Source of the DNA: Membranipora membranacea
Taxonomy: Eukaryota; Bryozoa; Gymnolaemata; Cheilostomatida; Membraniporidae
NCBI GenBank assembly: GCA_914767715.1
Contig: OU612068.1
Coordinates: 19,098,001 to 19,162,000, forward strand
Length of the DNA stretch: 64,000 nt
Direction of reading: 5' to 3'
The position numbers were made by a program, and so were the translations under genes. Below, piece by piece: positions 48,301-59,307 of the stretch; position 1 is the first letter of the stretch; each line of letters starts with the position of its first letter. The notes beneath the pieces are model-generated. The model searched no databases. It saw nothing but the letters and a program-made list of their open reading frames with translations, and had not been told where the DNA came from.

Positions 48301-50321
48301 ATGACCTTGCCCGCTGTCTCCGTTGGGGTGGGGGTTATGAGGGAGAGAATATAGATAAGTTAATAAAGCGAGTCAGTCAGGGACACACTGTGATGCTGGA
48401 TCGATGGGAGATAGAATTCAGCAGTACAGAGAACTGTGGTGAAAAAGGCGACCAAATTCCATGTAACATAATCAACAATTACTTCAGCATAGGGGTCGTA
48501 AGTATTAGCAGTTCAGCCAGTAGAATATCATGTGCCTTCTTTTACGTTTGATAAGACGAGTTTGGTGGAGCGGAAATGTCACAGCAGCCTCAATATTTTT
48601 GCTTTTCAAACCCCTGTGTCATTAATTCATGCCAAAATTACCCTTGTCACGCAACATAGCCTTGTCACGCGGCTATCTTTTTGTTTTTTTTTCGGGGCAC
48701 TCCAATCATCTTAGCCAGGATTTGGATACCCCCATATAAAAAAAAGTAGCTGCATGACAAGGCTATGTCAACATCTATTGAAAAGCAAACCCATCTCAGA
48801 CAGGATATGGCTTGAATTTCGTGATTGTTGATGTTTTGAACAGATGATGCCTGATAATTATGACCATCACTCTATATGTTGACCAATCTTTTTTTAGGAT
48901 GCACAGGTAGCTCACCAGTTTCATATGATGAGAGAGAAACATCCAGAAAAGTTCAATAGCCGGATGAGAAACAAGCTTTGGTATTTTGAGTTTTCTACTG
49001 CAGAAACCTTCGCAGCCTCATGTAAAAATCTCCATGAGAATGTGGATGTTATGGTATGGTACTCTATGTTAGGTTATTCTGCGGTATTCTATATGTATAT
49101 ATAAATACTTTTATCTTTCAAAATTTAGATGAAATTTTCAATACACTTTCAAAGAATCAATGTGATTGATTGCTTGCTGAGTAATTTTGCCCATTTTCAA
49201 TATGTCAGGATCTTAGTGGAAATAACCAAACCAACACAGACGTATGAGGTAATATGGCTCTATACGTTGCCATTCATGTTGCAATTTTACTTATTAGCTC
49301 ATTGCCTATCCACTTTTAGTGTGATGGAGTTTCTCTTGATCTTGCTAATGGGCCGAGATTGGAGGGCATATGCCTGCTAAATATACCCAGTGCTCACGCT
49401 GGATCCAATTTGTGGGGTGAGAACACCATGTCCAGAAAAAAACACAAACTGAGGGAAGCAGATTACACCGTTACCGGGAGTGCATCTGTTGGTGATCTGC
49501 ATTGTGCTGTGCAAGGTAAGTTTTTTATAACTATGTGAGGTCAAAGTTCATAGTAAAAGCTTTATGATAGGTTTCCTATTATCAACTTAAATAATTTGCA
49601 ATGTTCTCACAAGAGAAGTACCAATGTCTACTTGATTGGTATATTGTTAAGATGAAAAAGTTGTGCTCCCCTGACATATTTAAAGGGCAACTCCAAAATT
49701 ATAGAAACCCTCCCTGACAAAGGAGAATAAGATATATAATATGGCAAAAAACTGGCTTTTTGAACTTGGGGGTTTATATCTTTGAAATCAGTTATTATAT
49801 TATCTCTTTACGCAGATATGGGCGATGGTTTGATAGAAGTGATTGGAGTAGAGAATGCCATACACCTGGGTGCTGTGAAGACTGGCCTCAGGAGTCAATG
49901 TAGAAGACTCGCTCAGTGTGCCTCTGTTGTCATCAGAAGCCGGAAGCGGCTACCGATGCAGATCGACGGTGAACCATGGATGCAACCCCCGTGTACAGTA
50001 AGTTGTCTTATTTGAACTTCCATTTAATTGATTTAGTTAAAGCTATATAAAGCTTGCAGGAAAAATATGTTCTCATGAAAATGAGCCCTCAAAACAATGT
50101 GTCCTCGGTAATAGCATTCAGTTACAATTTCAAAGTCGGCCTCTATTGATTGAACACAGCACTTCATTCGCATGATACTGAAACCATGCTACAAATATAT
50201 TGAAGCAATTTTATTCTCTAATTTATCTTTGTAGATATCTGTTACCCATAAAAATCAAGTTCCAATGGTTATGGGGCCAGAGCCGAAAAGCACATCTGTG
50301 TCTTGTTTTAGTATGGGATGA
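36327..50321 (+). CDS. Class I diacylglycerol kinase (alpha/beta/gamma type)
   Basis: Sixteen phase-consistent exons (778 aa): 36327-36420, 37793-37869, 39758-39878, 40205-40408, 41173-41222, 43337-43411, 43752-43871, 44184-44301, 45864-45952, 47059-47169, 47578-47980, 48244-48497, 48898-49053, 49320-49515, 49816-49997, 50235-50321. It phosphorylates diacylglycerol to phosphatidic acid, ending DAG signalling. Order: N-terminal recoverin-homology domain ([26 protein letters not shown]), two EF hands with full Ca2+ loops ([24 protein letters not shown]), two C1 zinc fingers (about 257-310 and 318-370), then the DGK catalytic domain with GGDGTVGW (about 474-481), [20 protein letters not shown] and [10 protein letters not shown]. 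It ends with accessory-domain hallmarks [14 protein letters not shown] and [11 protein letters not shown]. This architecture defines class I (Ca2+-activated) kinases. It probably represents the single invertebrate ancestor of vertebrate DGKA, DGKB and DGKG, so I give no paralogue symbol. In-frame ATGs at 36336 and 36345 are alternative starts. Confidence 0.95.
38541..38577. repeat. Hairpin with 15-bp perfect arms in a DGK intron
   Basis: TCTAGGGGAGGCAG is opposed by CTGCCTCCCCTAGA around a six-base loop. A partial match (GGTAGGGGAGGC) lies 170 bp upstream. It is in DGK intron 2. Confidence 0.65.
40421..40480 (-). repeat. G-rich repeat, copy on the minus strand, next to a DGK 5' splice site
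   Basis: On the plus strand it reads GCGCTCCCCCAGACTCTTGCC followed by GGCGACGCC and GCCCGTCGCC. This is the reverse complement of the 17936 and 45956 repeats, diverged. It starts about 12 nt after the exon 4 donor at 40409. GC content is far above the surrounding DNA. Confidence 0.55.
40800..41125. repeat. GC-rich segment, possible degenerate SINE
   Basis: In DGK intron 4, GGTTCAAGTCTTACTCGG near 40977 resembles a tRNA B-box with flanking stem. The block GAGCCTGGGTTCTTATCCC near 40825 is similar in kind. Composition differs from the AT-rich intron. I see no convincing A-box, so this remains a candidate. Confidence 0.3.
41498..41572. repeat. Inverted repeat, about 30-bp arms, DGK intron 5
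   Basis: GTCTGCATTCAAGTTGCTCC, then TTCCACTGG, is opposed by CCAGTTGTGGGGGAGCAGC, then TCCGAATGCAGGC, with a few mismatches. It is a MITE-like stem. Confidence 0.55.
42954..42989. repeat. Palindrome, CACAGAGTAAGGATATAT family
   Basis: TCACAGAGTAAGGATATAT, a two-base centre, then ATCCTTACTCTATGA. A more diverged relative (CACAGAGGAAGGATATATTC) lies only 160 bp upstream at 42791-42820. Both are in DGK intron 5. Confidence 0.65.
45956..46006 (+). repeat. G-rich repeat beside the DGK exon 9 splice donor
   Basis: It starts three bases into intron 9 (donor GT at 45953). GGGGGCCGTCGGGTTGGGGG is followed by CAAAAGTCTGGGGGCTCAG. It matches 17936-17986 over about 40 bp. Four G-runs of three or more in a row give quadruplex potential in the pre-mRNA. 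Confidence 0.65.
46191..46297. repeat. Inverted repeat, about 28-bp arms, DGK intron 9
   Basis: CATTGCCCTGGTTGATGGTA then GTAGCATTTC is opposed by GAAATGCTACAACCATCAAC then CCAGGCAGTG. The spacer is about 48 bp and contains no gene. Confidence 0.6.
47993..48051. repeat. Short tandem repeat, period 14-15 bp
   Basis: Four copies of TTATTATGAAACT or TTATTATGAAATT, beginning 13 nt after the DGK exon 11 donor. Confidence 0.7.
48600..48790. repeat. Inverted repeat in DGK intron 12
   Basis: CATAGCCTTGTCACGCGGCTA (48655-48675) pairs with TAGCTGCATGACAAGGCTATG (48747-48767). Outer words GCTTTTCAA and TTGAAAAGC extend the symmetry. It lies between the exons that together encode NNYFSIGV and DA of the catalytic domain. 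Confidence 0.55.
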
Positions 50322-51955
50322 GTTACTCTCAACATATTAGTAACAAGGCTGGTGAACATGTGTTCAACCGCCCAAAAGTTCGCATTTGATGATCTCCTTA
50401 AATAGTTATTTTTCGTGCTTAAGAAAATGGTTAGTATTTGTATTATAGTTTAAATTAGCCGTCAGAAATCATAGAATGATGGCATATAACAGCCATAGGC
50501 CTGTTTTACTTAGTTAGAGTTATAATATCTATCAAAACATACTAAAGCCCAAATTCTATGTTATTGTATTCTGTGAGTTTCAAGGCAATTTAAAAAATAT
50601 ATTGCACCATTAACGGTGTTACGTTTTGTTGATTTTTTCTAATTTCTCTAATTTCAGAATCTGAGAGCTCATTATATTTCGTATTCAATACTCTCCTAGC
50701 TATTTGTGGACCGTAACCCTAAAAAATGGTCCTCAGAGAGAGTTTAAAAGATTTTACAAGTCTGTATTTAAATGTAGCCACTTGTGTCATTGCTCATTGT
50801 ACCTACCATGGCAATCCCATTCATATTTATATAACTTATTCATATATACTTTTCAAGCGGCCTGGTGCCCATTTTTTAAGAGTTGTTTTGCCAAAAAAGA
50901 CCTCTCCCTCATTTCAGTGTGACTTCGACCGATACTTATGAAGACTTGTTATCTACTGTTTTGTCCTCTTGGCATTATTTTGAAACAGCAACAAGATTAT
51001 GCATATTCAGTTGCAAACTAGGACGCGTTTTAAGAATTTTTACTTGTAATCCATCACATCTCCTTATCCCGATTGCCTTTATCTTTGAAGTAATTAATTT
51101 ATGTGCATTCTTTCTCCGTATGTGTCACCTGCATCCATAAGAGGAGTTATCAATAGAACCCATACAGGTGAGGTATATCAGACATTGCCTAGTATTTATT
51201 CTTCAAATTTAATGTGAGGCATTTTTCTTTTACTGTCTTATATCCGATTGATAGTCTGATCTACACGCACATAATCAATATCATTTGAAACTAGGAGGCG
51301 GCCCCTAGTTTGTACATTGTCAAAAGTAAACTTTTGTTTGAAATGTGATTTTTCTTCCATATTCTTAATGAATATACAATCCAAATTTATATATATATAT
51401 ATATATATGTTCGTATTAACGATAAACATACAAAATAAATAAACTATAGCATTTTAAAGAGAATATAATGCACTAGCTATCTATTGAGCTTTCAACATAT
51501 ACACATTGAATACCAAGCACTGCTATTGCAATATCCAATATCGAAGCCTAGTATGTCATCTATTTTGAACTTGAGAATACAACACAAACGCAAAGTTCAG
51601 ATAACACCATGACTTATCTCCTCATGTCAAGAGAGAGGACAACCCAATGCAATGATAATTGCAGTCCTGAATAGAAGCATTTATCTTGATGTCATATCTC
51701 TTTATCCTCATTTACAGCGCAGTGGATTGATAAAAAACAATCTTAATAGATGAAGTTACAGACAGGTAAATGAATAGTAAACTAATATAACTAATACGCT
51801 GACCCTTAACATGAAAAATGGTCAACTTCACAAACATACACTTTCCCAGGTAGGTAGATACAATATAAGTCGCTAAATAGTCTGTATGCTCTAAGTCTAG
51901 GCTATCACACAAAATAACAACAGGGTTTTTTGGATAATATTATAACGGTTGCCTG
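50322..51955. other. Convergent gap between DGK and the lectin gene
   Basis: It holds the 3' untranslated regions of both genes. Seen: AT-rich sequence and an (AT)n run at about 51391-51410. No gene, inverted repeat or strong polyadenylation signal close to either stop was recognised. Confidence 0.5.
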
Positions 51956-54378
51956 TTAAAAGAAATCTCCATAGTCATCTACATTTTCTCCATAATCAAT
52001 TTCATAATAGAAACCACGCGTCCATTCTTCGACATGGTCATATGCGGTTACAAGTAACATGCAGAAACCTAAACTTTCTTCATCACCAACAACAAAAGCA
52101 ACACATATCTTCTTCGAATTAATGCAGTTGTAAGCACAACTTCGTGGACTGATGTTGGGGAACTCTTTAAACCTGTTAGTATTAATTCTACGAAAGATCT
52201 TCCTCCGGACAAATTTGTGATGTATCTTTCTTACAGGTGGCAATACATGTTATAATATAAATTGTACTCACAGAGTCGTATCTTCTTCTGACGAATGCCG
52301 GTATGTAACTATATGTGTTATGTTCCACACTGCTACATCAAGTGGTTCATTCAAAAGTATAGCAGATTCAAGAGGTGTGAAATTACCAAAGGCAATATGT
52401 ACCACTCCATAGGCCTGAAAGACTCCAACACCAGATGAATGGTAAAAAATATGGATCAGCATGTCATCCGCGTCCAGCATTACAATCTTAAAAAAATAAA
52501 TAATATAGCAGTTACAAGATCGATAATTATTGATAAAAAAACATTACGTCAGATTTTGGCAGGAACTAGTGCATTTTTTATGGGCTGTGGCGCAATGGAC
52601 AGGGCGTGGGTCTTTCAATCGAGAGGTCCTATGTTCGATTCCTGGATGATCACGGTGGTGTCAGGAAGGACATCTGACCATAAATGCACCTTTGCCACAT
52701 TATTATACAGTCCGTAGACGCATACTGATACCGGAAAAAAGAACTAAGCAACATCGAGGTTTCTTAGGGTATCGAGACAGGAAATGGACGAATATTTTTT
52801 TAAGTATGTTTCGAGGCGTGCTCATATAAAAACATAAACAACAAAAATACAAAATATGCGTAGATGTGGTATAACAAACTTCTTTGCTTATATGCAATCT
52901 GTTTGTAATGTCCATCAAAAGCTGCTCTTTATTTGCTGCAATTGGTCACTTGGGTTTATAATGATGCACTGCCTAGAACCAGATAATAATGTTCTGATCT
53001 TCTTTTGATTACTTACACTGTGTATAGAAACAGGATAAGTTGTTGTTCCTTTACCGCAGTAGCCCAACAAATAGCAAGAAGAGCAGTGGGAACAGTCCTT
53101 TGGGCCGGGTAGATATTCATACGTAGTGACAGTGTTGTCGATGTACAAACACCCCAATGAGAATCTATTGTTTAGTGTGATTGCACTAGAAAATTTAACG
53201 TCATCCCAATACGCCCAGGCAACATGAGCTGTAAAAATGAAGTGAAATTTGTGACTTATTGTTAGAGGCAAAACAGACGAATCAAGCTGACACAGATAGG
53301 ACAATTCCAAAAAGAATTTGCGTAGAGCTGCGTGGTGGGAAAAAACTAGTAAAAATTTAGGGTCTCATAAAATTTTCTGACAGTTTGACAGCAGCTATTT
53401 GTATGAGTTTATAAGTTGTGCTTTAACTGTAACAGGTGGTAGTTTTAAATTAAAATCAGTTTAAAATGTTTACCGTTACAAGCGATGTCCAAGTAGTTTA
53501 TGTTCCCAGTACTATTTTCTTGAACCCATGTAACAAAATTACAACCGGATGTGATGGCAGCAATGGTATCGCTGTTTTCCCCCTTCATCGTCGCCTGTAC
53601 TCATCATCAGATGTCTCAAATTGTATTCTTGGTTCTCTATGTTCTTGTTCTCGCACTCAAAGAAAATGTATATATATGATCAGGCCATGGAGTCCTTGAT
53701 CAGACCCTCCTTAGTGTTTGTTAATCCGGAAATTCAATGCCAAGGAATTTCACTACTGAATCATTTTTGTGCATTTGCCCATATCAGGTATATTTTTTTC
53801 TATTGACCACCTATACACTTCCTCTGAACTGCTGATCCCAATGTAAGCCTGGAAGACTGAAGCAAAACGAGCAAATTATCTTGTTGTTTTTTTACGTTTA
53901 AAATATAAATATTATATGCTAAATAAAATAATATATAGAAAATAAAATAAATTCCATATAAATACAGTTAATATGATGTACGCTACAATATTGTACACAG
54001 ATGACAGAGAATCAACCTATTACCTATATGCAAAAAACAAAATGAATGGCACAAAACTTCAATTCATGAACTCAATTTGCCTTAGATCTTACCGTTCTCT
54101 GCTTTCATCCAATTGGTGAGGAAGACAAGTATTTCTGGTGACTTTATTGAAGTCATACCACTTTTAGGTCCATTCTCCTCACACTGAGATATTGCAATTC
54201 TGTAAAGCCGTTCTTTGGAAGACAAATAATAACATGAGCCGTTGAAATACCTCCATGACTCATCAGCACAATCACATTCTGCCTCGTGAGCATACGTTGA
54301 CCATGATAGTACTGTGATTAATACAAGGGATGTCCAGAGAAGCATTCTCAAAAAGTAAGCTAACAAATCTAATAACAT
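51956..54378 (-). CDS. Secreted C-type-lectin-like protein with apple/PAN-like C-terminus
   Basis: Exons in transcript order: 54378-54093, about 53856-53819, 53594-53474, 53228-53017, 52486-52272 and 52229-51956. A hydrophobic signal peptide (MLLWTSLVLITVLSW, preceded by 10 residues from the first ATG) leads into a C-type lectin fold: CADESWRYFNGSCYYLS, then ISQCEENGPKSGM, SPEILVFLTNWM, YIGISSSEE and SGCNFVTW. The calcium-site motifs EPN/QPD and WND are not visible, so Ca2+-dependent sugar binding is doubtful. A middle part of unknown fold follows (FSLGCLYIDNTV..., VVHIAFGNFTPLESA). The C-terminus, with SCAYNCINSKKICVAFVVGD and GFCML, has the Cys spacing of an apple/PAN module, then an acidic tail. 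The second exon's donor (GAA/GTGTAT) is uncertain; the other junctions agree in phase. Probably an extracellular recognition protein. Confidence 0.7.
52580..52735 (+). mobile_element. tRNA-derived SINE with RTE-type tail, in an intron of the lectin gene
   Basis: A-box TGGCGCAATGG (52588-52598) and B-box GTTCGATTCC (52633-52642) are followed by GGTGTCAGGAAGGACATCTG then ACCATAAA. The tail resembles the GTCAGGAAGGGCATC tail that I recall from several animal SINEs mobilised by RTE-type LINEs. It is antisense to its host gene. Confidence 0.75.
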
Positions 54379-54671
54379 TGCTTTTCGAGTTCCGACCCTA
54401 TAACAAGTTAAGTTCTTACGATGTGTGAAGAATTAACTGAGCTTTTTAGCTGAGTTCTGGCATTCCCTTCAATAGCTTATATATCGCAATGATGTAGTAA
54501 ATTATTATTGCATATCGCATGGAATTATTATTGCGTGGTGTTGATTGATTTCTTTGCTAATAGTTTAAAAATTGTAAGACCTAAAGACTATACTAATTGT
54601 CATTTCTTCATGGAGAGGACACTCTCCTGGTAGGGATGTGAACGAAACCATCCATTTATGAGTTTGCCCCA

Positions 54672-54697
54672 ATGAGCTCCCTAGAGAGGGAGCTCAT
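54672..54697. repeat. 26-bp palindrome, GAGCTCCCT family
   Basis: ATGAGCTCCCT, AGAG, then AGGGAGCTCAT; symmetry extends to CAATG...CATTG. It is related in outline to 1331-1358 and lies 35 bp from another palindrome at 54731. Confidence 0.6.
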
Positions 54698-54730
54698 TGG
54701 TCTCACTCACCCGTATCCACTCTCTCTTAT

Positions 54731-54756
54731 CAGGGAGTTTAGGATTTAACTCCCTG
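54731..54756. repeat. 26-bp palindrome, CAGGGAGTTT family
   Basis: CAGGGAGTTTAGG then ATTTAACTCCCTG. The ends are identical to 1196-1222 and 33412-33438, but the centre is diverged. The flanking 7-mers (CTCTTAT and CACTATT) match at only four positions, so any target duplication has decayed. Confidence 0.6.
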
Positions 54757-57700
54757 CACTATTGACATTGAGAGGCTGTGTTGTTCCTCTTCTGCAAAAA
54801 ATCAATGTTTAGGAGTTGCCTTTCTCCAAGATTTGATTTTTGTGTTGGTGTATTCATACAACTTGGCTTAAAAAATATAACACCTCTAGAACAGATGATA
54901 AACCTCTAGATTTAACAATAGATCTGTTTGTATGATGACTTTTGGTCAAATCAAATATTGCAATGAATATAGAGTCAAGAGTGTAGCTAGAAACATGGCA
55001 ATTTTTATATATTTCTTTTGCGTAGGTTTTACCTGTACTGCATCGACCTGATTACTGTCATCTTTGTGAACAGGTGTTAGGTGAAGAAGTAAACCAACTT
55101 TTTTCTCACTTTCACTCTTATATCCCGACTCCTGTATTACAGAACCAACCAAGAGCAATCAAGGTGAGGAAACAATGGATGATAATCCTAACGATATACC
55201 TGATATGTATATCATTATTAATTGGTAGAACTGACTTGCTTGAAGATATATCAATTCTCTCTCAGAGTCAGTCTCACTCTTTTTTTTTACTTCTTCAGTT
55301 AGTCCTTTCTTTCTGAGTCTAGGCTCTGTAACTCATCTGAAATTGTATATATATTATTCTGTTATTGTAACTCAACTGTTGTGTTGCTGAAGTTGAAACA
55401 AGGTGTAAAGGACTCCTAGGATGTAATGCTCTGTGCATTGAATTCATAAATAAAGAGGCTTGACCAGTGGGTAGGTAGGCCTAGCTAGTGAGGAAAAATC
55501 AGAATAGAATGACTTCCTAAGTCAAGCACCTATAATTGAAGTGGAACCACTATTACTCTACTACTTATCCCTCTCACTTGACTCAAGGAGTAACACTTTA
55601 CTAATTGCCTGACTTGTGTTGTGATGCTGTTGTCAGTTGTGAAAAGTGATGACAATTCAGTCCACTTCTTCTCCTTCCCCGAGTGAATGAACTTTGAAGT
55701 GTGCCAAACAAAAGTAAGACTGAGGGCGAAGGCCCAGCTTCTATTAAAGTAGTTTCATGTTATGCCGCCATCTCTTACCGATTTCAGTTGCAATGCTAGT
55801 GTTGCTGTCACTTATATTATATGGCATTCAATCAGCCGTATGAGGAGCTGGAAACCTCTTTAGAAGCTGGAAACCGCTTTAGACCTAGACTCCTTGTTGA
55901 CATGGCTTCCTAAATTCAAATGAATCTGTTCATTAGTCTGTATCGTTTGCGCTTTGAACTAAGCCTTCTAACATTTGCATCTGAAGTTTGGTATCTTGCT
56001 TGGGATTGAGATTAGGTTGACTCCAAATGATTATTGTTTCGTGTCTACTCTCTAGGGACTTGAACGTTGGAATAAAGGCTGTCGATCAGACGATGGTTTG
56101 TGTTCATAGCATAGAATCTCAGGTCTTATCTTCATGAATAGTTCTACTTGTGCCACAGGTCTTTTCTCATCGATACATATCATTAATGAGCTTCACATTG
56201 GTATAATGTTGTTGGGCTGGAGGTCTTTTAATCATCTATCTAAACATTCCTTGCTGAGATGAAGGGACCAGTCAGAGATGTCTGTGCCATATCACTCACT
56301 GCTTTATGATACATCTTATGTGCGAATGATATGGGAATTATATTTCCTAATAGAAACACCTAAGTGAGGATTTTGAGCAAAGAGATGGTTTTGGTTATGG
56401 ATCTTGCTCAAAAATCCTTATATCATTTACACATTGCTTAATTTGCCTGACTTGTAGGGCAGACTTGGCTTAGATGTATAATGTAGCCCAATATTCTTCT
56501 CGACATTGACTGAGGTTTGTGGCTAAGCCTATTTGAATGACTTGACCCAAGACCAGGCTGGTGACACCATCATCAACTATTCACAAAAGAACTTGAAATT
56601 GAACCGTAACAATATAGCTGACCATAGTTGCTATTTTCTTGTGCAGCTCTGATTCTGTTGATGTTCCAACATAGGTTTTTAGCTGTCATTACCATGTTCA
56701 AATATTAGTGCATGTTGTTTTCCAATGATAATGTACCAGTGTAAAGATACTCTGGATTGTGTGTAGAAGGTTATCCTTTCTCATTGTTTATTGAAGCTTG
56801 TGATCTCAACACTCATGGGAATTGGAGCAGTTACTGTTGTTGTGGTTCACAATTCAAAATTTCAAATCTGACAGACAACATCTCACATAGCATCCATTGG
56901 TCGATGATTGATTGACACCTATCCTCGACTCTCACCTGCTCGGGATAATTATAATGAATAAACACAAGATTTTGAGCATCCCATGTTTTGTGTACATGCG
57001 TACTAATGAAGTGTCAATACCAGATTTGTAATCAGGCAGCAAGTTATTTCAATCAATAGGTGTCAGCAATAAAAACACTGTTAGTAATTGTGGGAAAAAG
57101 AGATGTATAATTGAATTTGTTGGTTTATGGGGGCTGGGGCTATTATGTTTCATTTGAATGTTGGGATTTATCCGTTATCGATCAATGAACAATGTGAGCG
57201 ATGCGGCTGTCAATCTCACCCTTCAAACTGATCTGTTGGGCTCCTTAACAAAGAATACAAAATGATTATACAATAATATGAGAGCCCTGGGTGATCAAGT
57301 TATTCGGAGCATGAGTATCTTCAACGTTTAGGGCTTTACTTGGTGTAAGGTCGAAGTGCTTAGCATTCATTATAATAGCTTCTGTGTTATTATTTTGGTT
57401 CCAGTTTACTAGGCTATCCAAGTTATGTTTTGGAGATATTTACTGTCAGCTGCCATGAGCATTGAAAGCCTCGGGTGTGTTTATACTGTCACTGGTCCAT
57501 TCCTGGTGAATTTTATCGATTGACCTTATTGTTCCCTGTGACTAATTTGAATAATGATCAGGGAAGCTTTCAGTTGGATTTAAATCCTATAAAAAGGGTG
57601 GTTGATGCCATTGAATTTATTACAGTATCCTATTATCCGTGTCAAGCTTGGGCTTTGTGTATCTAAAGGCTATTAAATTGTCTGTGGCAAATCTAAGCAG

Positions 57701-58402
57701 TCAGTATTCAGTTCATTGAAGTGTTTCAGCTACAGTGACACTTGGGCTGGGTGATTAATAGCTTGTCCTGTGCGCTTAGGGATATTGTTATTATCTCGTG
57801 ATTTGGCAGTGCCAAGGAGTGTCAAATTGCCTTGATATGGTCAGTGCACTCCAAGTATCACATCAGTTATTTCTCAAGTTTCGCTGAAGAAAGGACGGGC
57901 TCTGAGAGGGGAGATAGTTTGCCTCAATTCTATCTGTTGTATTGTGTTATATCTGCACTCACTACATAGCAGGTTTTGTTAATCAGATAGGCTCTGGTAT
58001 TGTGTTTAGTTTTGTGGCAGACATTTCAAAGAGTGAGAACTTCGTGTTAGCTCTAGTAGCTAGCTTGGGCTTCGGATATTCTCTCTGTCGTCTTTGGATA
58101 TTGTATCAGCATTTTTTCTTCTCTACAGGAAACCGGTTAGTATTGCTTACGGGGTGTTTTGTTCATATCGCATATAGCTGTGATATCTGGTACGAATACA
58201 TCGGATTGCATCGTGGATATCTACAACATTCTCAGATTGCCATAGATAATTTTAGGATTCTGCGATTGCTCAACATGGGCCATAAGGGTCCATGTTGGGT
58301 TTGGGTGTACATAACCCAAAGAATGCATTGTTTTCCATCTATGTATGTTGGAAGTCCAATTATTACCTAACTAATTGTTTTATATTTTCAATTAATTTGC
58401 AG

Positions 58403-58490
58403 CTATAACAGTCTCCTGGTTGTGTTCACTAGTACATGCCTAGCATTACGCTATGGCTTCCTATCCAAACCAACATCACTCCTCTGTCGG
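58403..58490 (+). promoter_or_regulatory. Candidate untranslated exon of beta-catenin with upstream ORF
   Basis: The block is bounded by ttgcag and gtaagt splice signals. A splice acceptor (tataatag) also precedes the ATG-bearing exon near 59209. Joining the two would give a short upstream reading frame starting MASYPNQHHSSV and ending about 33 codons later, before the main ATG at 59308. It is not in frame with beta-catenin. The exon is inferred from splice signals only. Confidence 0.35.
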
Positions 58491-59307
58491 TAAGTTAGAT
58501 TATAATTTGTACAAAATTCAACCGAAATCAATCTTGCTAATATGTTTATGGAAATGAGTTGTGATTGATGCTGTGTTTTAACAATTTAAAATTCTAATTA
58601 CATCCATTATAAAACACATTTGTTTCGGCTGCAAATTAGTTGAACAATAAACAATTATGTGAAAATGGTGTTAATGGTGGACACACCCGTAACCATTCCT
58701 GATATATAATTGGAATCAAGCAAAACTTGGTAACATTTCAACGTGGCTGCTTTCAACGGATACTTCAAGTAATTCCGCGTTCGACATGCTGACACAACAA
58801 CAAGGTAGATCAGAACAAGGCAACATGAAACACATCGGTCAGCTTGGATGTCTTGGTTTCTGGGATAAAACAGTTTCCTGTGATTGCATCTAAAACAGAA
58901 GCTCAATTTAATTCAGTGCTAATTAGTTTCTATTTCTCCTTATGATAATAACTGCAGCATCTCATGCAAACCGCTGATTGCTGCAAGAAAATCAATCAGG
59001 GCTAGTCTTTGTTGTTTTGTTGTTTTTGTGCATCTTGTTTTCTGAACAAGCGTTGGTGCACAAACGAACTCAATTACAAGAGCCACTTTCTTGGTGAAGC
59101 TGCACATTAGAAACTCAGTGACGATTGTAATGAGCATAGCATGTCATCTTGTAACTTTTCTTTGTCACTCTACGTGCTAGATGTTTATTTATTGATTTTA
59201 TATAATAGAACGGCTGACGCTGGCTGCTCAATCTTTGCTCGGCCATTGTTTGGGCTTGAAGCGTCAGTGCTAGAAAAAAAGAGCAGATTTTCTAACAGGG
59301 CATTACA

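Larger units (their letters stand above)
54379..59307. other. Intergenic region and 5' side of beta-catenin
   Basis: A 4.9-kb gap between the divergent lectin and beta-catenin genes. It contains two palindromes (54672-54697 and 54731-54756), a 20-bp tandem pair (GAGCTGGAAACC..., 55842-55882) and a candidate untranslated exon (58403-58490). An open frame of 142 codons at 57942-58370 has no recognisable domain and I do not call it a gene. The beta-catenin promoter should lie here. Confidence 0.5.

Noticed and set aside
52580-52655. Functional tRNA gene
   Set aside because: It is followed directly by a retroposon-type tail (GTCAGGAAGGACATC) and has imperfect stems, so it is a SINE.
54946-55158. 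Small minus-strand protein (70 codons) with a hydrophobic C-terminus
   Set aside because: No homology recognised, no splice or promoter support, and no longer than chance frames in this region.
57942-58370. Open frame of 142 codons on the plus strand in front of beta-catenin
   Set aside because: It has no recognisable domain, contains an inverted pair (AACATGGGCC / GGTCCATGTTG), and the start context and codon choice look like AT-rich intergenic sequence. It is more likely chance.
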